Source: Basidiobolus meristosporus CBS 931.73
Taxonomy: Eukaryota > Basidiobolomycota > Basidiobolomycetes > Basidiobolales > Basidiobolaceae
DNA: 44,390 bases
Assembly (NCBI GenBank): GCA_002104905.1
Contig: MCFE01000696.1
Location: 1-44,390 of the forward strand
Direction of reading: 5' to 3'
The notes beneath the pieces were generated by a model. That model was not told where the DNA came from. It ran no database searches and was given only the letters and a program-made list of their open reading frames with translations. Within the stretch, counting starts at the first letter, position 1. Each line of letters begins with the position of its first letter. Below, piece after piece: positions 30,008 to 41,300 of this stretch. A program made the position numbers and the translations under genes.

Positions 30008-32204
30008 ATGATGGCTGACAGTACAACCAATGAGGCCGTTGAAGCAGTTGATGTAGAAATGGTCCAGAAGGAAGAAGTAGACAGCAAGGGTAAAGAGAAA
30101 ACCAAACCCGAAGAAGTTGAGGAAGAACAGAAGGGGACGGAATTCTTCCCAGAAGGTAGATTCGATTCCATCGAATGGACCTTTTTTCAATGAGCTCGTA
30201 CTGATTTGGTTCTTGGCTCGTTCGCCGTAGAGATCACCAAGGTGGCCACCAAGAACGAACCCTCCCCCTCGCCAAATTATTGTGGGCTTTATACGGAAAC
30301 TTGGTTGAGCACTCTCGGCAAATTAAGGGTAAGCTTGTCGACTGATCGCGGTTTGGCTGTCGCACGGTACCTGACGAATCCTCTACCATAAGGAACAATT
30401 ACGTGCTCAAGGCCCTCCATCCCCTAGTAGATATTTAAGTAAGGAGGTGGTGCCGGAAACGACCTCTCCGGTTCTCGATGCTGAGTACGTCCTCCTCTGT
30501 CTCGAGCCAGCCTGGAATCGCTAATAACTTGTGTTTAGCAACGAAGAGATCGCCACCGTCCGTAAGGACAACATGTTCAGCACCGAGGTGACCGAGCAGG
30601 AGATGGACATCATTGCCCAACGTGTTGCTCTTCAGCAGCGTCGAGTAAGTGGAATCGATATGGGTGTCCCTCAAGAGCAATATTAACCCCTTTCAGTTCG
30701 CCGAGTTTGAACGAAAAGAGTTCGAGCAGAAGGCACGTAAGATCCGCACCATGTTCGATTATCTCTCGGACGAGGAGATCAAGCACGCGTTAAAGCAGTG
30801 GTCTAACGATGAGGTAACAGTCTCCGTGCTCAATATTGGTGGTGTCACGTCTTGACCTGCGATCGTGTAGGAAGAGGTGATTGTTCAATTCGCACAGTCC
30901 GGTTATCTGTTGAGAATCCGAAAGGCGTTGGCAAAGACGGATGAGGAGGCAGCCTCCGCACGATGTAAGCCTTTACCAAACCCCTCATTCTCCCGGGACA
31001 GTTGTTGATCTCTCTTGTAGCACACACCATGACCCAAGAACAAATGGAGGCCTACGAGCAACTGGTTCGAAAGCGTACCTCCACGTTGAAGAAATCCACT
31101 ACCGCCGATGCCAAGCAGTAAGTATATTTGGCATGTGTCGAGGGTAGGTAGCGGGCATTTTTTGACACACCCATCTCCTAGAAAATATCAACGCTGTGGA
31201 AGGCTGGCTCTTGACGACGCTTTAAAGCAAATCCAACAAAACAAAATCAGCCCCGAGGACGCCATGAAGGGATGGTCTGAAGCACGTATCAAAGCGTACA
31301 AAATGATCGACAAGAACCCGAACGCCTACTACTATAGATTCAATGCCCCTGGCGAGGAACAGAGGACTGGCCAATGGTCCCCAGCCGAGCAGAAGCTCTT
31401 CCACGCTCGATTGAAGGAGATCGGCGCGAACGGTCAATGGGGGATCTTTTCCATGACCATCTCCGGTAGAGTTGGGTATCAAGTACGTACAGCCATTTGC
31501 ACCCTTTTCGATTCCACGAGGACTCACAACCCTCCCTCTAGTGCTCGAATTACTACCGACACCTGATCGAAACCAACAAGATCCATGACCCGAACTACGT
31601 CCTGGATGAGAAGGGAAAGGCTCACTACCTGTTCAAGAAGATGAAAAAGGATGGAACGGTCGAGCACACGTTTAGAACCCATTCCAAGCACGGCACCGGG
31701 CGTAGATCCGGCGCTGACGATAGCGAATCCGGCGGTGGCAGCTCACGCCCAGTCCGCAAAACCCGGACCAAACGCAAACGCCGTGGTTTCTACGGAAGTG
31801 ATGACGACGATGAATCCGAGGAATCGGACAATTTCGGTGGCGATGACTCCGGCGTGTTGGGCTATGCATCATGGAACACGACTCGTCGCACCAGATCTCG
31901 GAATGCCGGCGCCGGTGAGGAGCCCCAAGAAGAATCCGAGGAGGCTGAGGAGGAAGAGGATGAGCATGACCCGGATAACCCGCTGCCAGGCTTTGTCGAT
32001 CCAATTACCCTCGACGAGGTGGTCAAGCCTGCCATCTCCCCGTACGGTCATGTGATGGGGTACGAGAACTGGGTTAGGTGTTTGACTTCGGAGGCCAAGC
32101 GGAACATCTGTCCGTTGACCAAGAAACCCCTAAGCAAGCGTGACTTGGTGATTCTAACCCATGAGAACATTGCCGAATATCGGGACAAAATTGTGAATAA
32201 CTAG
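30008..32204 (+). CDS. SANT/Myb-domain protein with C-terminal U-box-like domain
   Basis: Nine exons (30008-30155, 30231-30328, 30393-30484, 30539-30644, 30697-30813, 30871-30964, 31021-31117, 31182-31482, 31542-32204) encode about 571 aa. The N-terminus (1-50) is acidic. Residues 90-270 are charged and helical (F-E-R-K-E-F-E-Q-K-A-R). A Myb/SANT-like domain spans about 310-350: G-Q-W-S-P-A-E-Q-K-L-F, then W-G-I-F-S-M-T-I, then G-R-V-G-Y-Q-C-S-N-Y-Y-R, completed by the last splice. A Lys/Arg and Asp/Glu-rich stretch follows. The last 75 residues fit a U-box/modified RING fold: D-P-I-T-L-D-E-V-V, P-Y-G-H-V-M, W-V-R-C-L, N-I-C-P-L-T-K-K-P-L. Inference: a nuclear chromatin or DNA-associated E3 ubiquitin ligase; I do not recognise a characterised orthologue. 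Start alternatives are the adjacent ATGs at 30008 and 30011. AATAAA lies at 32389-32394. Confidence 0.83.
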
Positions 32205-32640
32205 ACCGCCAATCAGTGCGTTTGCTAATTTGTTAATAGATGTGTGTGTTTTTTCAAGTGCTCAACCGTCCGTGTCCAGGGGGGACACTCTCTGCCCCCC
32301 TCCCCCTTTTGTAAAGAGTCGGCTTTTTCGAGGTTACTTTAGTTGTTGATGTCGTATTTTAATCATATTCCAGATGCTTGACCATTTTAATAAACTTTTT
32401 TTTCTCCAATGGAATCAACTGGGATTAGGGAATGGCATTAGGGAATGGGTCAGTGAGAGGTGCGGGATGCGGGATGCGGGATGCAGGATGGTCCAAATTT
32501 TTTGACCCGGGTCCGAAGAAATCTTCACCTGCCTTGTGGTCCATCCTTGGGTAACAAAAAGGACGTGGATGCCACGCTGAGGGTCCTTCTCTTCTACTTT
32601 TGCGGGCAAGTTGTTCTCTTTGCTCTAACTCACATCAAAC
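32205..32640 (+). promoter_or_regulatory. SANT-gene 3' region and promoter of ribosomal protein eS17
   Basis: These 436 bp hold an AATAAA (32389-32394) for the upstream gene, a four-unit 7-bp tandem repeat (32462-32489) and a pyrimidine-rich stretch just before the eS17 ATG, as often seen near ribosomal protein gene starts. No TATA box was recognised. Confidence 0.45.
32462..32489. repeat. 7-bp tandem repeat, 4 units
   Basis: The unit GCGGGAT occurs three times followed by GCAGGAT, directly head to tail, about 150 bp before the eS17 start codon. It may be a simple microsatellite or a promoter element. Confidence 0.95.
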
Positions 32641-33286
32641 ATGGTAAGCGTTTTTTCAAGCCTATTGTGCGTGCAGCTACGTTCGCTCTCCCCACCACCC
32701 ACACCCCACTGCTCCCGCGAGCCGAGGACCACGAGCGTCTTTTCATCATTCGAACCATCCTATGCATCCATCAACCATCTGACTCCCCCAGCGACGTTTT
32801 TGCCCCAGCCAACTTGCAGAGGATTCCATGTCACTAAACCGCATTGTCCATTTGTAGGGTCGCGTTCGTACTAAGACTGTTAAGAAAGCTTCCAGAGTGA
32901 TCATCGAGAAGTACTACCCTCGTCTCACTTTGGACTTCCAAACCAACAAGAAGATCTGCGATGAGGTTGCTATCATTGCTAGCAAGCGTCTCCGCAACAA
33001 GATCGCTGGTTTCACCACCCACTTGATGAAGCGTATCCAACGTGGTCCCGTTCGTGGTATCTCCTTCAAGCTCCAAGAAGAGGAACGTGAACGTAAGGAT
33101 AACTACGTCCCCGAGTTCTCCGCTTTGGATGTCTCCAACATCGAGATCGATCCCGAAACCAAGGAACTCCTCAAGTCTCTCAACATGGAGAACCTCCCCG
33201 GAGTCACCGTCGCTGCCCCCGTCCAAGCCTTCGTCCCCGGTGCCAACCGTGGTCGTCGTGCTCCCAGAAGAAAGACTGAACAATAA
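32641..33286 (+). CDS. RPS17: Small-subunit ribosomal protein eS17
   Basis: This component of the 40S ribosomal subunit has two exons: 32641-32643, which is the ATG alone, and 32858-33286. They encode 143 aa, close to the family length. The mature N-terminus [13 protein letters not shown] forms only across the splice. Signature stretches are [18 protein letters not shown] and [19 protein letters not shown]. The 214-bp intron (GTAAGC..TTTGTAG) is by far the longest in the window, and an intron directly after the start codon is a common arrangement in fungal ribosomal protein genes. Codon use is strongly biased toward C/T-ending preferred codons, as expected for high expression. AATAAA lies at 33326-33331. 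Confidence 0.98.
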
Positions 33287-33979
33287 TTTGGTCGCGTCTT
33301 CCTTGATCCCTCAATCGTTTTGTAAAATAAAACTGTTGAAACTCATTATTCACCTGTGGTTGAAAGAATGATCGTCCATCGGCTGCAGTGGGCGTTCGAT
33401 TCATCAACCCACCGGTTTATTCCAGTTGCTTGCGATCGGCTACACCCACGTCGCTGGTGATGGTGCCAGTGGGGAGATTATGTAGTAGTGAATGGGCTTT
33501 GCATGGGACTTGGAGTTTCAGGGTTAATTGAGATGAAAGGTCTTAGGCGAACGAGCACAGACCGCTGAGCCTAGTCATCCCAACATTGACCACCTAACCT
33601 CCTCATTATGCCATAAGTGGGTGGTCGAAGGAGAGATTATGTGGAGTTGCTGCATGCCACGTAATGTCTCGTTTCTCTTCCAGCTTCCCTGGCTCATTTA
33701 CTGGTCAGATCCCAAAATTGGGTGCTGGAAAGCACATCGCCTGCTCAATTGGTGTCAGCTCGTTCGATCCATGGTGAGGAATATACAATCGGCGATAGCG
33801 AGAGTTCAATCCATTTCTGGAATACGAAAGGGAGGAGGGCTGCCGTGAGTCAAATAACAAGTTTGGCAGATGATGTGCCTCTCCTATTCCTCCACCAGTC
33901 ATGGTCAGTGTTCAAGATCACTCCACACTTCGACTTCCACATAAAAGCCTCTCGTCACGCCACACCAACTATCAACACC
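33287..33979 (+). other. eS17 3' region and sequence upstream of a possible small gene
   Basis: After the eS17 poly(A) signal (33326-33331) no protein was recognised in about 650 bp. A CATAAAAG string at 33940-33947 could be the core promoter of the small frame that follows. A 75-codon frame at 33621-33848 starts with GTG and looks like chance. Confidence 0.4.
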
Positions 33980-34228
33980 ATGAAGATGAACAAGCTCGTG
34001 CGCCAATTAGAACTGATGAATTCCCTCTTGAACAAACTGCGCAGGACCTCCGCCACTCCGCAGATTGGCGCGGAGGCAGGGATTCCTACACTGAATGTGG
34101 ACGAGGCGGTCGAATGGATCAAAGGGGCCAACAACTTCGAGGACATCCTGCTCAACGGGTTCCTGTTGAACGGCGATGTGCGCACACAGACCCTACGTCT
34201 GACTCTCACCCCCCAATTGCTCCGCTGA
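33980..34228 (+). CDS. Possible small protein of 82 aa, unrecognised
   Basis: I do not recognise a family. The frame begins M-K-M-N-K-L-V-R-Q-L-E-L-M-N-S-L-L-N-K-L, a likely amphipathic helix, then a Pro/Gly linker and a second part with V-D-E-A-V-E-W-I-K and I-L-L-N-G-F-L-L-N-G. Support for a real gene is indirect: the ATG sits in a good context (ACACCATGA), a TATA-like CATAAAAG lies 33 bp upstream, and AATAAA lies 296 bp past the stop (34524-34529). The frame also stays open upstream without an ATG. It could be a chance frame. Confidence 0.4.
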   Translation: MKMNKLVRQLELMNSLLNKLRRTSATPQIGAEAGIPTLNVDEAVEWIKGANNFEDILLNGFLLNGDVRTQTLRLTLTPQLLR

Positions 34229-35401
34229 CTGACCATCCCAACCATGCGAGATATCCCATCTGGGCTGACCGGATCGAATGGACCGCGTCAAAGCGCATGG
34301 CTGATTTGTCCGTGCCACGACTCTTGCAGGGCTCTCATCCCAGGTCAGAGTGCCACGTTTCGTGGACCCGGAAGTTTTCAGCCAAGATAGGGTAAAGCGA
34401 TATAACCTCTCCGTCATCTAAATCCACCCCGTCATCTAAATCCACCCCGTAATCTCTCCGTCATCTAAATCCAATCTGTAATTCATTTAACCCCGACCTA
34501 CAAGTCCCCCACCATACCACAAAAATAAAGAAACCTCACTGAATCCATTCTTGTCAATTTTCCGGGATTTTCACAGTGCACTCCTTACCCATGACCACCC
34601 CTTCGACGGCTCGCCATTGGAAACGATCCAGAGGGGAAGGGAGGGGGACTACTGAGTCATCCTCCAGCCAGAGATTACCAATAGACGGCTTAAGAATGAC
34701 CTCAAGAGTTGATGGAACGTGCCTGTTATCCGCCACCTTTTCGGACAACGTTGTTTGGCTGCTTGATCTTAATTAATGCGGCGGTTACCATGGTAGAGAG
34801 CTGAAGGCAAGTCTCTGGCCAGCGTCCCACTATGCAATTTAAGCCATCTTGGCCATATGCGACCTTTCCTACGGGCTGAGTTGTCGGTGCAGTTTGTGCG
34901 TAAATGGTAACCTTATCTCTAGCACAGAGTGGTCTCACCGATAATCTGGCCTAGTGTGAAGGAGGGCAACCACCGGAGTCTGTGAACCTTCATCATTTCA
35001 CATGAAGCGTTTCGCGCGGGATCCAAGTGTACGTCTCCACAGATATGGTGAACGCTCCCAGAAGGCCAATTGGATGGGTTGAACACCTAATAACAAAGAT
35101 GGTTAGCAGCGCTCCAAGACGGCATTTCCTTTCAATACGTACTTCCATCCCAAGCCCCAATTGGCTAAATGAACTGCATGTGGCAGTGATTCGGGTCAAG
35201 TAATCGTGGGTGCAGTGCATGTATGCGGTTTTGGATGATCTGAAGTTATCTGCTGTAAGCAGTCATTTTGATTCCTAATACTGTTCAAACTCTTGCGTAA
35301 CCTGCAGCTATTGAAAATGATGGTGGATTGATTTTATAGTGATCAGCATAACACTCACTTTTAACATAATCCGTGTCACTTCTACTGATACGTAGAAACA
35401 T
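34229..35401. other. Unassigned region with short repeats and spliced-looking minus-strand frames
   Basis: No gene could be assigned. It contains an 18-bp tandem repeat (34411-34446), a poly(A)-like AATAAA (34524-34529) and minus-strand frames that look protein-like. The best is at 35220-34993, where a good intron (GTACGT..GCTAAC..TTATTAG, about 35141-35086) is visible. Others lie at 34938-34726 and 34748-34554. I could not join them into one credible protein; they may be an unrecognised or decayed gene. Confidence 0.3.
34411..34446. repeat. 18-bp tandem repeat
   Basis: The unit CCGTCATCTAAATCCACC occurs twice head to tail, with a further partial copy (CCGTCATCTAAATCCA) starting at 34458 after a short CCGTAATCT spacer. 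It lies downstream of the possible small gene. Confidence 0.93.
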
Positions 35402-36235
35402 CAATCATGATTGTGATCTAAGATATTCGAATTTATCTTTAGTCAATTGTTTAGTAAATATGTCTGCAAGCATTTCATCTGTAGGACAGTAAACTATGCT
35501 AACTAAGTTACTCTCTGTAGCTTCCGCTGTGAAATCATGTCTAATATCTATGTGCCCAGTTCTAGCAAGAAAAATTGGATTTCTACCTAATTGTATACAT
35601 CCTTGATTTTCTTGAAATAGTTTAGTAGGGGCTTTCTGACATAAGCTCAAGTCTTTAAAAAGCTCTCTTAGCCACACTGCTTTTTTTGTAGCCTCACTGG
35701 CCACCATATACTCTGCCTCTGTGGCAGAAAGTGCTCTAGTTGGTTACTTTCTTGAATTCCACAATCTTGCTTCTTTGCAGTAAAGTAAGGTGTATCCAGT
35801 GGTCAATCTACAGTTTTCTTGATTTTGTCCCCAATTAGCATCACAATATCCTAAAAGATCCTGTGATAAATCCTTATAGGTGTACTTTGAGCAGATATCA
35901 GCAGTGCCTTTTGAGTATCTAAAAATTTGCTTTAATGCTGTAATATGATCAGATCCATAGTTCTGATTATGCTGACTGACAACTCACACTGAATATGAAA
36001 TAGTTGGACATGTTCCATGCATGATAGACATCAGACAACTAACCATTGATTGGTAAGGGAAGTCTAGGCTTTCAGATGGCACCAAGCTCTCTTGATATGG
36101 TTGAATCTTGACTAAGTTGTGGTTTGTCTCCATTGGGGTAGCTGCCAGTATACAATCTTCCATTTGGTCTTCTAGGTATATCTTGAATATACTTGGACTA
36201 GTTTAGGGTGATGGTCTTGTTATTTCTGTCTATGG
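35402..36235 (-). mobile_element. Ty1/copia fragment 1: decayed end of reverse transcriptase and RNase H
   Basis: The minus strand matches the C-terminal part of the copia polyprotein, from just after the YVDD region to the end of RNase H. Similarity starts abruptly near 36235 at the C-C-A-T-A-G-A-C-A-G-A position of the other copies. Several stops and frame changes interrupt it. The longest open piece (35707-35405) holds the RNase H end (E-N-Q-G-C-I-Q-L-G-R-N-P, then D-I-F-T-K-Q-L-T-K-D-K-F-E-Y-L-R-S-Q-S). It is the most diverged copy here, so probably the oldest. Its last residues are the normal C-terminus that fragments 2 and 3 lack. No LTR is visible beyond it. Confidence 0.85.
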
Positions 36236-36268
36236 GCAGCTGTATCCCTCAGTGACAATTAGGCTCTC

Positions 36269-36293
36269 CAATATCTCCAAGACTCTTACAACA
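36269..36293 (+). repeat. Inverted 25-bp copy of the copia LTR terminus
   Basis: These 25 bp are identical to the last 25 bp of the LTR at 42077-42333 (ending CTTACAACA) but face the opposite way. They abut the broken end of fragment 2 precisely. A further 33 bp of unmatched sequence (36236-36268) separates them from fragment 1. Confidence 0.85.
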
Positions 36294-38250
36294 GTCTCTA
36301 GCTAATGGTTTGGTAAATATGTCTGCAATCATTTCATCTGTAGAACAGTAAACTAAGCTAACTAAGTTATTCTCTATAGCTTCATGTAAGAAATGATGTC
36401 TAATACTTATGTGCTTGGTTCTAGTGCGAAAAGTTGGATTTCTACCTAATTGTATACATCCCTGATTATCTTGAAATAAAGTAATAGGCGTTTTTTGACA
36501 TAGGCCTAAATCTGTAAAAAGCTTTCTTAGCCACATTGCTTCGTTTGTAGCTTCACAGGCTGCCATGTACTCTGCCTCTGTGGTAGAAAGTGCTACGGTT
36601 GGTTGCTTTCTTGAATTCCATGAAATTGCTCCTTTACAGTAAAGAAAGGTGTATCCTGTGGTGGATCTTCTGTCTTCCAAATTTTGTCCCCAATCAGCAT
36701 CAGAGTATCCCACAAGATCCTGTTCAGAGTCCTTATAAGTGTATCTTAGGCAGATATCAGCAGTTCCTTTTAGGTATCTAAAAATCTGCTTAACTGCTGC
36801 AATATGATCAGATCCATAGTTCTGATTATGTTGGCTGACAACACCCACTGAATATGAGATATCTGGATGTGTTCCAAGCATGATGTACATCAGACTGCCA
36901 GCCATAGATTGATAAGGAAAGTCAGGGCTTTCAGATGGCACCAAGCTCTCTTGATTTGGTTGAGTTTTGACCAAGTTAAGGTTTGTCTCCATTGGGGTGG
37001 CTGCCGGTTTACAGTCTTCCATTTGGTACTTCTTTAGTATATCTTGAATATACTTGGATTGGCTTAGGGTGATAGTCTGGGTACTTCTGTCTATGGAGAA
37101 CTTAATCCCTAAGTAGTAACTGAGTACTCCTAGATTGGACATCTTGAACTCCTTAGATAGGCTGGATTTAGTCTCTTCTAATGCTTCTAGGTTATTGGTG
37201 GCTATAATAAGATCATCCACATATAGAGCTAATAGAACTGGATTTGCTCTATCTGGCTTATAGTATATACTATAGTCAGCATTACTCCTTTTGAAACTCA
37301 AAGATTCCAAATAAGAATCTATCTTGCAATTCCAGGCTCTTGGTGATTGTTTGAGTCCATATAGAGACTTTGTAAGCTTGCAGACCAAAGGGGGTTATCT
37401 TGGTCAGCAAACCCATCCGGCTGACTTATATACATGTCCTCATCAAGGTCTTCACTCAAAAATGCAGTTTTTACATGCATTTGATGAATAAAAAACTTAT
37501 ATTTGGCTACAATAGCCAATATTAACCTAATGGAATTAAACTTGGCTACCAGTGCAAAGGTCTTGATGTAGTCAAGTCCTTTTATTTAAGAGTATCCTTT
37601 GGCTACAAGTCTTGCTTTGTATCTTTCAATTGTACCATCAGCCTTGCATTCTGACTTAAAGACCCATCTGCATCCTATTGATTTTTGGTTGATTGGCAAT
37701 TTGACTAAGTCCCAAGTTTGATTTTCCATCCAGGCCTGATATTCCTCAGTCATTGCAGATCTCCAAAACTTTGTTTGAGGGCTATTTAGGGCCTCCTTCA
37801 CAGTCTGGGGCTCATCAATATGGACTGAATAGGCATGGCTAAATTTGTACCCTCATTGATATAGTAATTTGGGCTATTTCTTGTCTGATTGGATCTCTGG
37901 ACATTTGATACTGGAATGATCACTTCTGGGATATTCCTGGGCACTGATTCTGGCTGAACCATGGTTGTAGAGTCCTCTGCAGTGAAAAAACTTTCATTGT
38001 TTTGCTCTGATTCATTCCTGACAATTGGTGGACTTGAGATCAAATTTTTGTCATCATCTGATGTCATTTTTTGTGAAAGTTCTGAGTTTTCATCAAACAA
38101 CACATCCCTGGACTTCATTAGCTTTTTGGCTTTGGTATTGCAGAGTCTGTATGCTATACTCTCATTGCAGTAGCCCAAAAATATGCATTTTACATTTTTG
38201 GCTCAAATTTTGACTAATTTCTGGGCAGTTTCTGGGCACATGCTGTACAC
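36294..38250 (-). mobile_element. Ty1/copia fragment 2: integrase end, reverse transcriptase, RNase H (broken)
   Basis: The minus strand encodes pieces of a copia polyprotein: the integrase C-terminal region (from 38250), the RT N-terminal part (37801-37586), and RT palm with Y-V-D-D-L-I-I plus RNase H (37388-36249). At least three frame changes and one in-frame TAA after G-Y-S break it. The 5' side is cut at 38250, where it meets the RNase H end of fragment 3. The 3' side stops inside the C-terminal tail at an inverted LTR terminus. It shares the TAA and neighbouring substitutions (I-K-G-L-D-Y-I-K-T-F-A-L) with fragment 4 but not with fragment 3. Confidence 0.9.
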
Positions 38251-38386
38251 AAATGATGTCTAATATCTATGTGCTTGGTTCTAGCATGAAAAGTTGGATT
38301 TCTACCTAATTGAATACATCCTTGATTATCTTGAAATAAAGTAATAGGCGTTTTTTGACATAGGCCTAAATCTGTACGGAGCTTTC

Positions 38387-41300
38387 TTAACCACATCGCT
38401 TCTTTTGTAGCTTCACAGCTGCCATATACTCTGCCTCTGTAGTAGAAAGTGCTACAGTTGGTTGCTTTCTTGAATTCCATAAAATTGCTCCTTTACAGTA
38501 AAGAAAGGTGTATCCTGTGGTGGCTCTTCTGTCTTCCAAATTTCGTCCCCAATCAGCATCAGAGTATCCCACAAGATCCTGTTCTGAATTCTTATAAGTG
38601 TATCTTAAGCAGATATCAGCAGTTCCTTTTAGGTATCTAAAAATCCGCTTAACTGCTGCAATATGATCAGATCCATAATTCTGATTATGTTGGCTGACAA
38701 CTCCCACTGAATATGAGATATCTGGACGTGTTCCAAGCATGATATACATCAGACTGCCGACCATAGATTGATAAGGACAGTCAGGGCTTTCAAATAGCAC
38801 CAAGCTCTCTTGATTTGGTTGAGTTTTGACCAAGTTAAAGTTTGTCTCCATTGGGGTGGCTGCCGGTTTACAGTCTTCCATTTTGTACTTCTTTAGTATA
38901 TCTTGAATATACTTGGATTGGCTTAGGGTGATAGTCTGGGTACTTCTGTCTATGGAGAACTTAATCCCTAAGTAGTAACTAAGTTCTCCTAGATTGGACA
39001 TCTTGAACTCCTTAGATAGGCTGGATTTAGTCTCTTCCAATGTTTCTAGGTTATTGGCGGCTATAATAAGATCATCCACATATAGAGCTAATAGAACTGG
39101 ATTTGCTCTATCTGGCTTATAGTATATACTATAGTCAGCATTACTCCTTTTGAAACTCAAAGATTCCAAATAAGAATCTATCTTGCAATTCCAGGCTCTT
39201 GGTGATTGTTGGAGACCATATAGTGACTTTTTAGGCTTGCAGACCAAATTAGGGTTATCTTGGTCAACAAACCCATCAGGCTGGTCCATATACATGTCCT
39301 CATCAAGTTCTCCATTCAAAAATGCAGTTTTTACATCCGTTTGATGAATAAAAAACTTATATTTGGCTGCAATAGCCAATATTAATCTGATGGAATTAAA
39401 CTTGGCTACCGGTGCAAAGGTCTCAGTATAGTCAAGTCCTTTTGTTTGAGAGTATCCTATGGCTACAAGTCTTGCTTTGTATCTCTCAATTGTACCATCA
39501 GCCTTGTATTTTTTCTTGAAGACCCATCTGCATCCAATTGATTTTTGGTTGATTGGTAATTTGACTAAGTCCCAAGTTTGATTTTCCATCAAGGCCTGAT
39601 ATTCCTCAGTCATTGCAGATCTCCAAACCTTTGTCTGAGGGCTATTTAGGGCCTCTTTTACAGTCTGGGGTTCATCAATATGGACTGAATAGGCATTGGC
39701 TAAGCTTGTACCCTCATTGATATAGTAATTTGGGCTATTTCTTGTCCAATTGGATCTCCGGGCGTTTGATACTAGAATGATCACTTCTGGGATATTCCTG
39801 GGCACTGATTCTGGCTGAACCACGGTTGTAGAGTCCTCTGGAGTGAAAAAATCTTCATTGCTTTGCTCTGATTCAATCCTGACAAATGGTGGACTTGAGA
39901 TCAAATTTTTGTCATCATCTGATGTCATTTTTTGTGAAAATTTTGAATTTTCATCAAACAACACATCCCTGGACTTGATAAGCTTCTTTGCTTTGGTATT
40001 GTAGAGTCTGTATGCCTTACTCTCATTGCAGTAGCCCAAAAATATGCATTTTACACTTTTTGGCTCAAATTTTGACTGATTTCCGGCCAGTTTTTTGGCA
40101 TATGCTGTACACCCAAATATTCTTAGATGTTCTGCACTTGGTCTGTATCCATACCATGCTTCAAATGGAGTAGAATCACGAAGTATTCTGTTATAACTCC
40201 TGTTTTTAAGATATACAGCAGTGGCAACTGATTCCGCCCAAAAATCATAGGATAATTTTTGATCATTGATCATAGATCTTGCCATATCAGTTATTGATCT
40301 GTTAGCTTGTTCTGCTACTCCATTTTGCTGTGGGGAGTATGGTGCAGTAGTCTCTTGCTTTATCCCATGAATTTTGCAGCAGTGGATGAAGAGTTTTGTG
40401 GTATATTCTCCACCATTGTCAGAGCGTATTTTCTTGATTTTTTCACCAGTTTCTCTCTCCACCATGGCTTTAAACTCCCTGAACTTAGACAGAGCTTCTT
40501 CCTTTCTCTCCATGAGGTAGACCCATGTTTATCTTGTATAATCATCAATAAAAGTGATTAAATACTTCATCCCGCCTAAGGATAAATTTTGCATAGGTCC
40601 ACGCAGATCTGAGTGAATTAGATCTAATTTTCTCTTAGTTTTGATTAACCCAGAGCTCTTGAACGGTTGTCTGGCTTGTTTCCCATATATGCAGGCTTCA
40701 CAGTGCTCCAAATTAGCTGGGGGATCAATTTTCACTCCAGAAATTAGCTGATCTTTGATCATTTTGCGCAAATAATCAAAATTGATGTGCCCAAATCTCC
40801 TGTGCCAAAGCATTGGTGTTTCTTCATTTAAGTTACTTATATTGGCTTCCAGATATGATGGAATATAAGTCAACCTGTATAGATTCTGATCTCTGATGCC
40901 CAAAGCAATATGAGCACCATTTTGATCAGTGATCCTGCATCCAGAATTGTCAAAACTGAAGCTGAGTCCTTCTGCTGTGGCCTTGCTGACAGAGAGTAGG
41001 TTCTTGGCTATTTCTGGTACATAGAGTACTTCTTTAAAGGTCAGTGTATGGCTTCCTTCACTGCTTCTAAGGTTTACTTGGATAGTTCCTTCTCCCACTG
41101 CATCAAGTGTTCTATCGTCACCCATGAAAACCTTCTTAATTGGAATTTCTTGATATTTGGTAAAAGGTTCTTTTTGGTGTGTAAAGTGTTGAGAAGCTCC
41201 AGAGTTAATATACCACGTCTGGGAATCCTTGTTTGTGGTCATATTTAGTGCAGATATGAATAGTCTATCTTCAGTTGTTGCAGCATTTCCATATTCAGGC

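Noticed and set aside
33621-33848. 75-codon plus-strand frame
   Set aside because: Starts with GTG and no family features; treated as noise.
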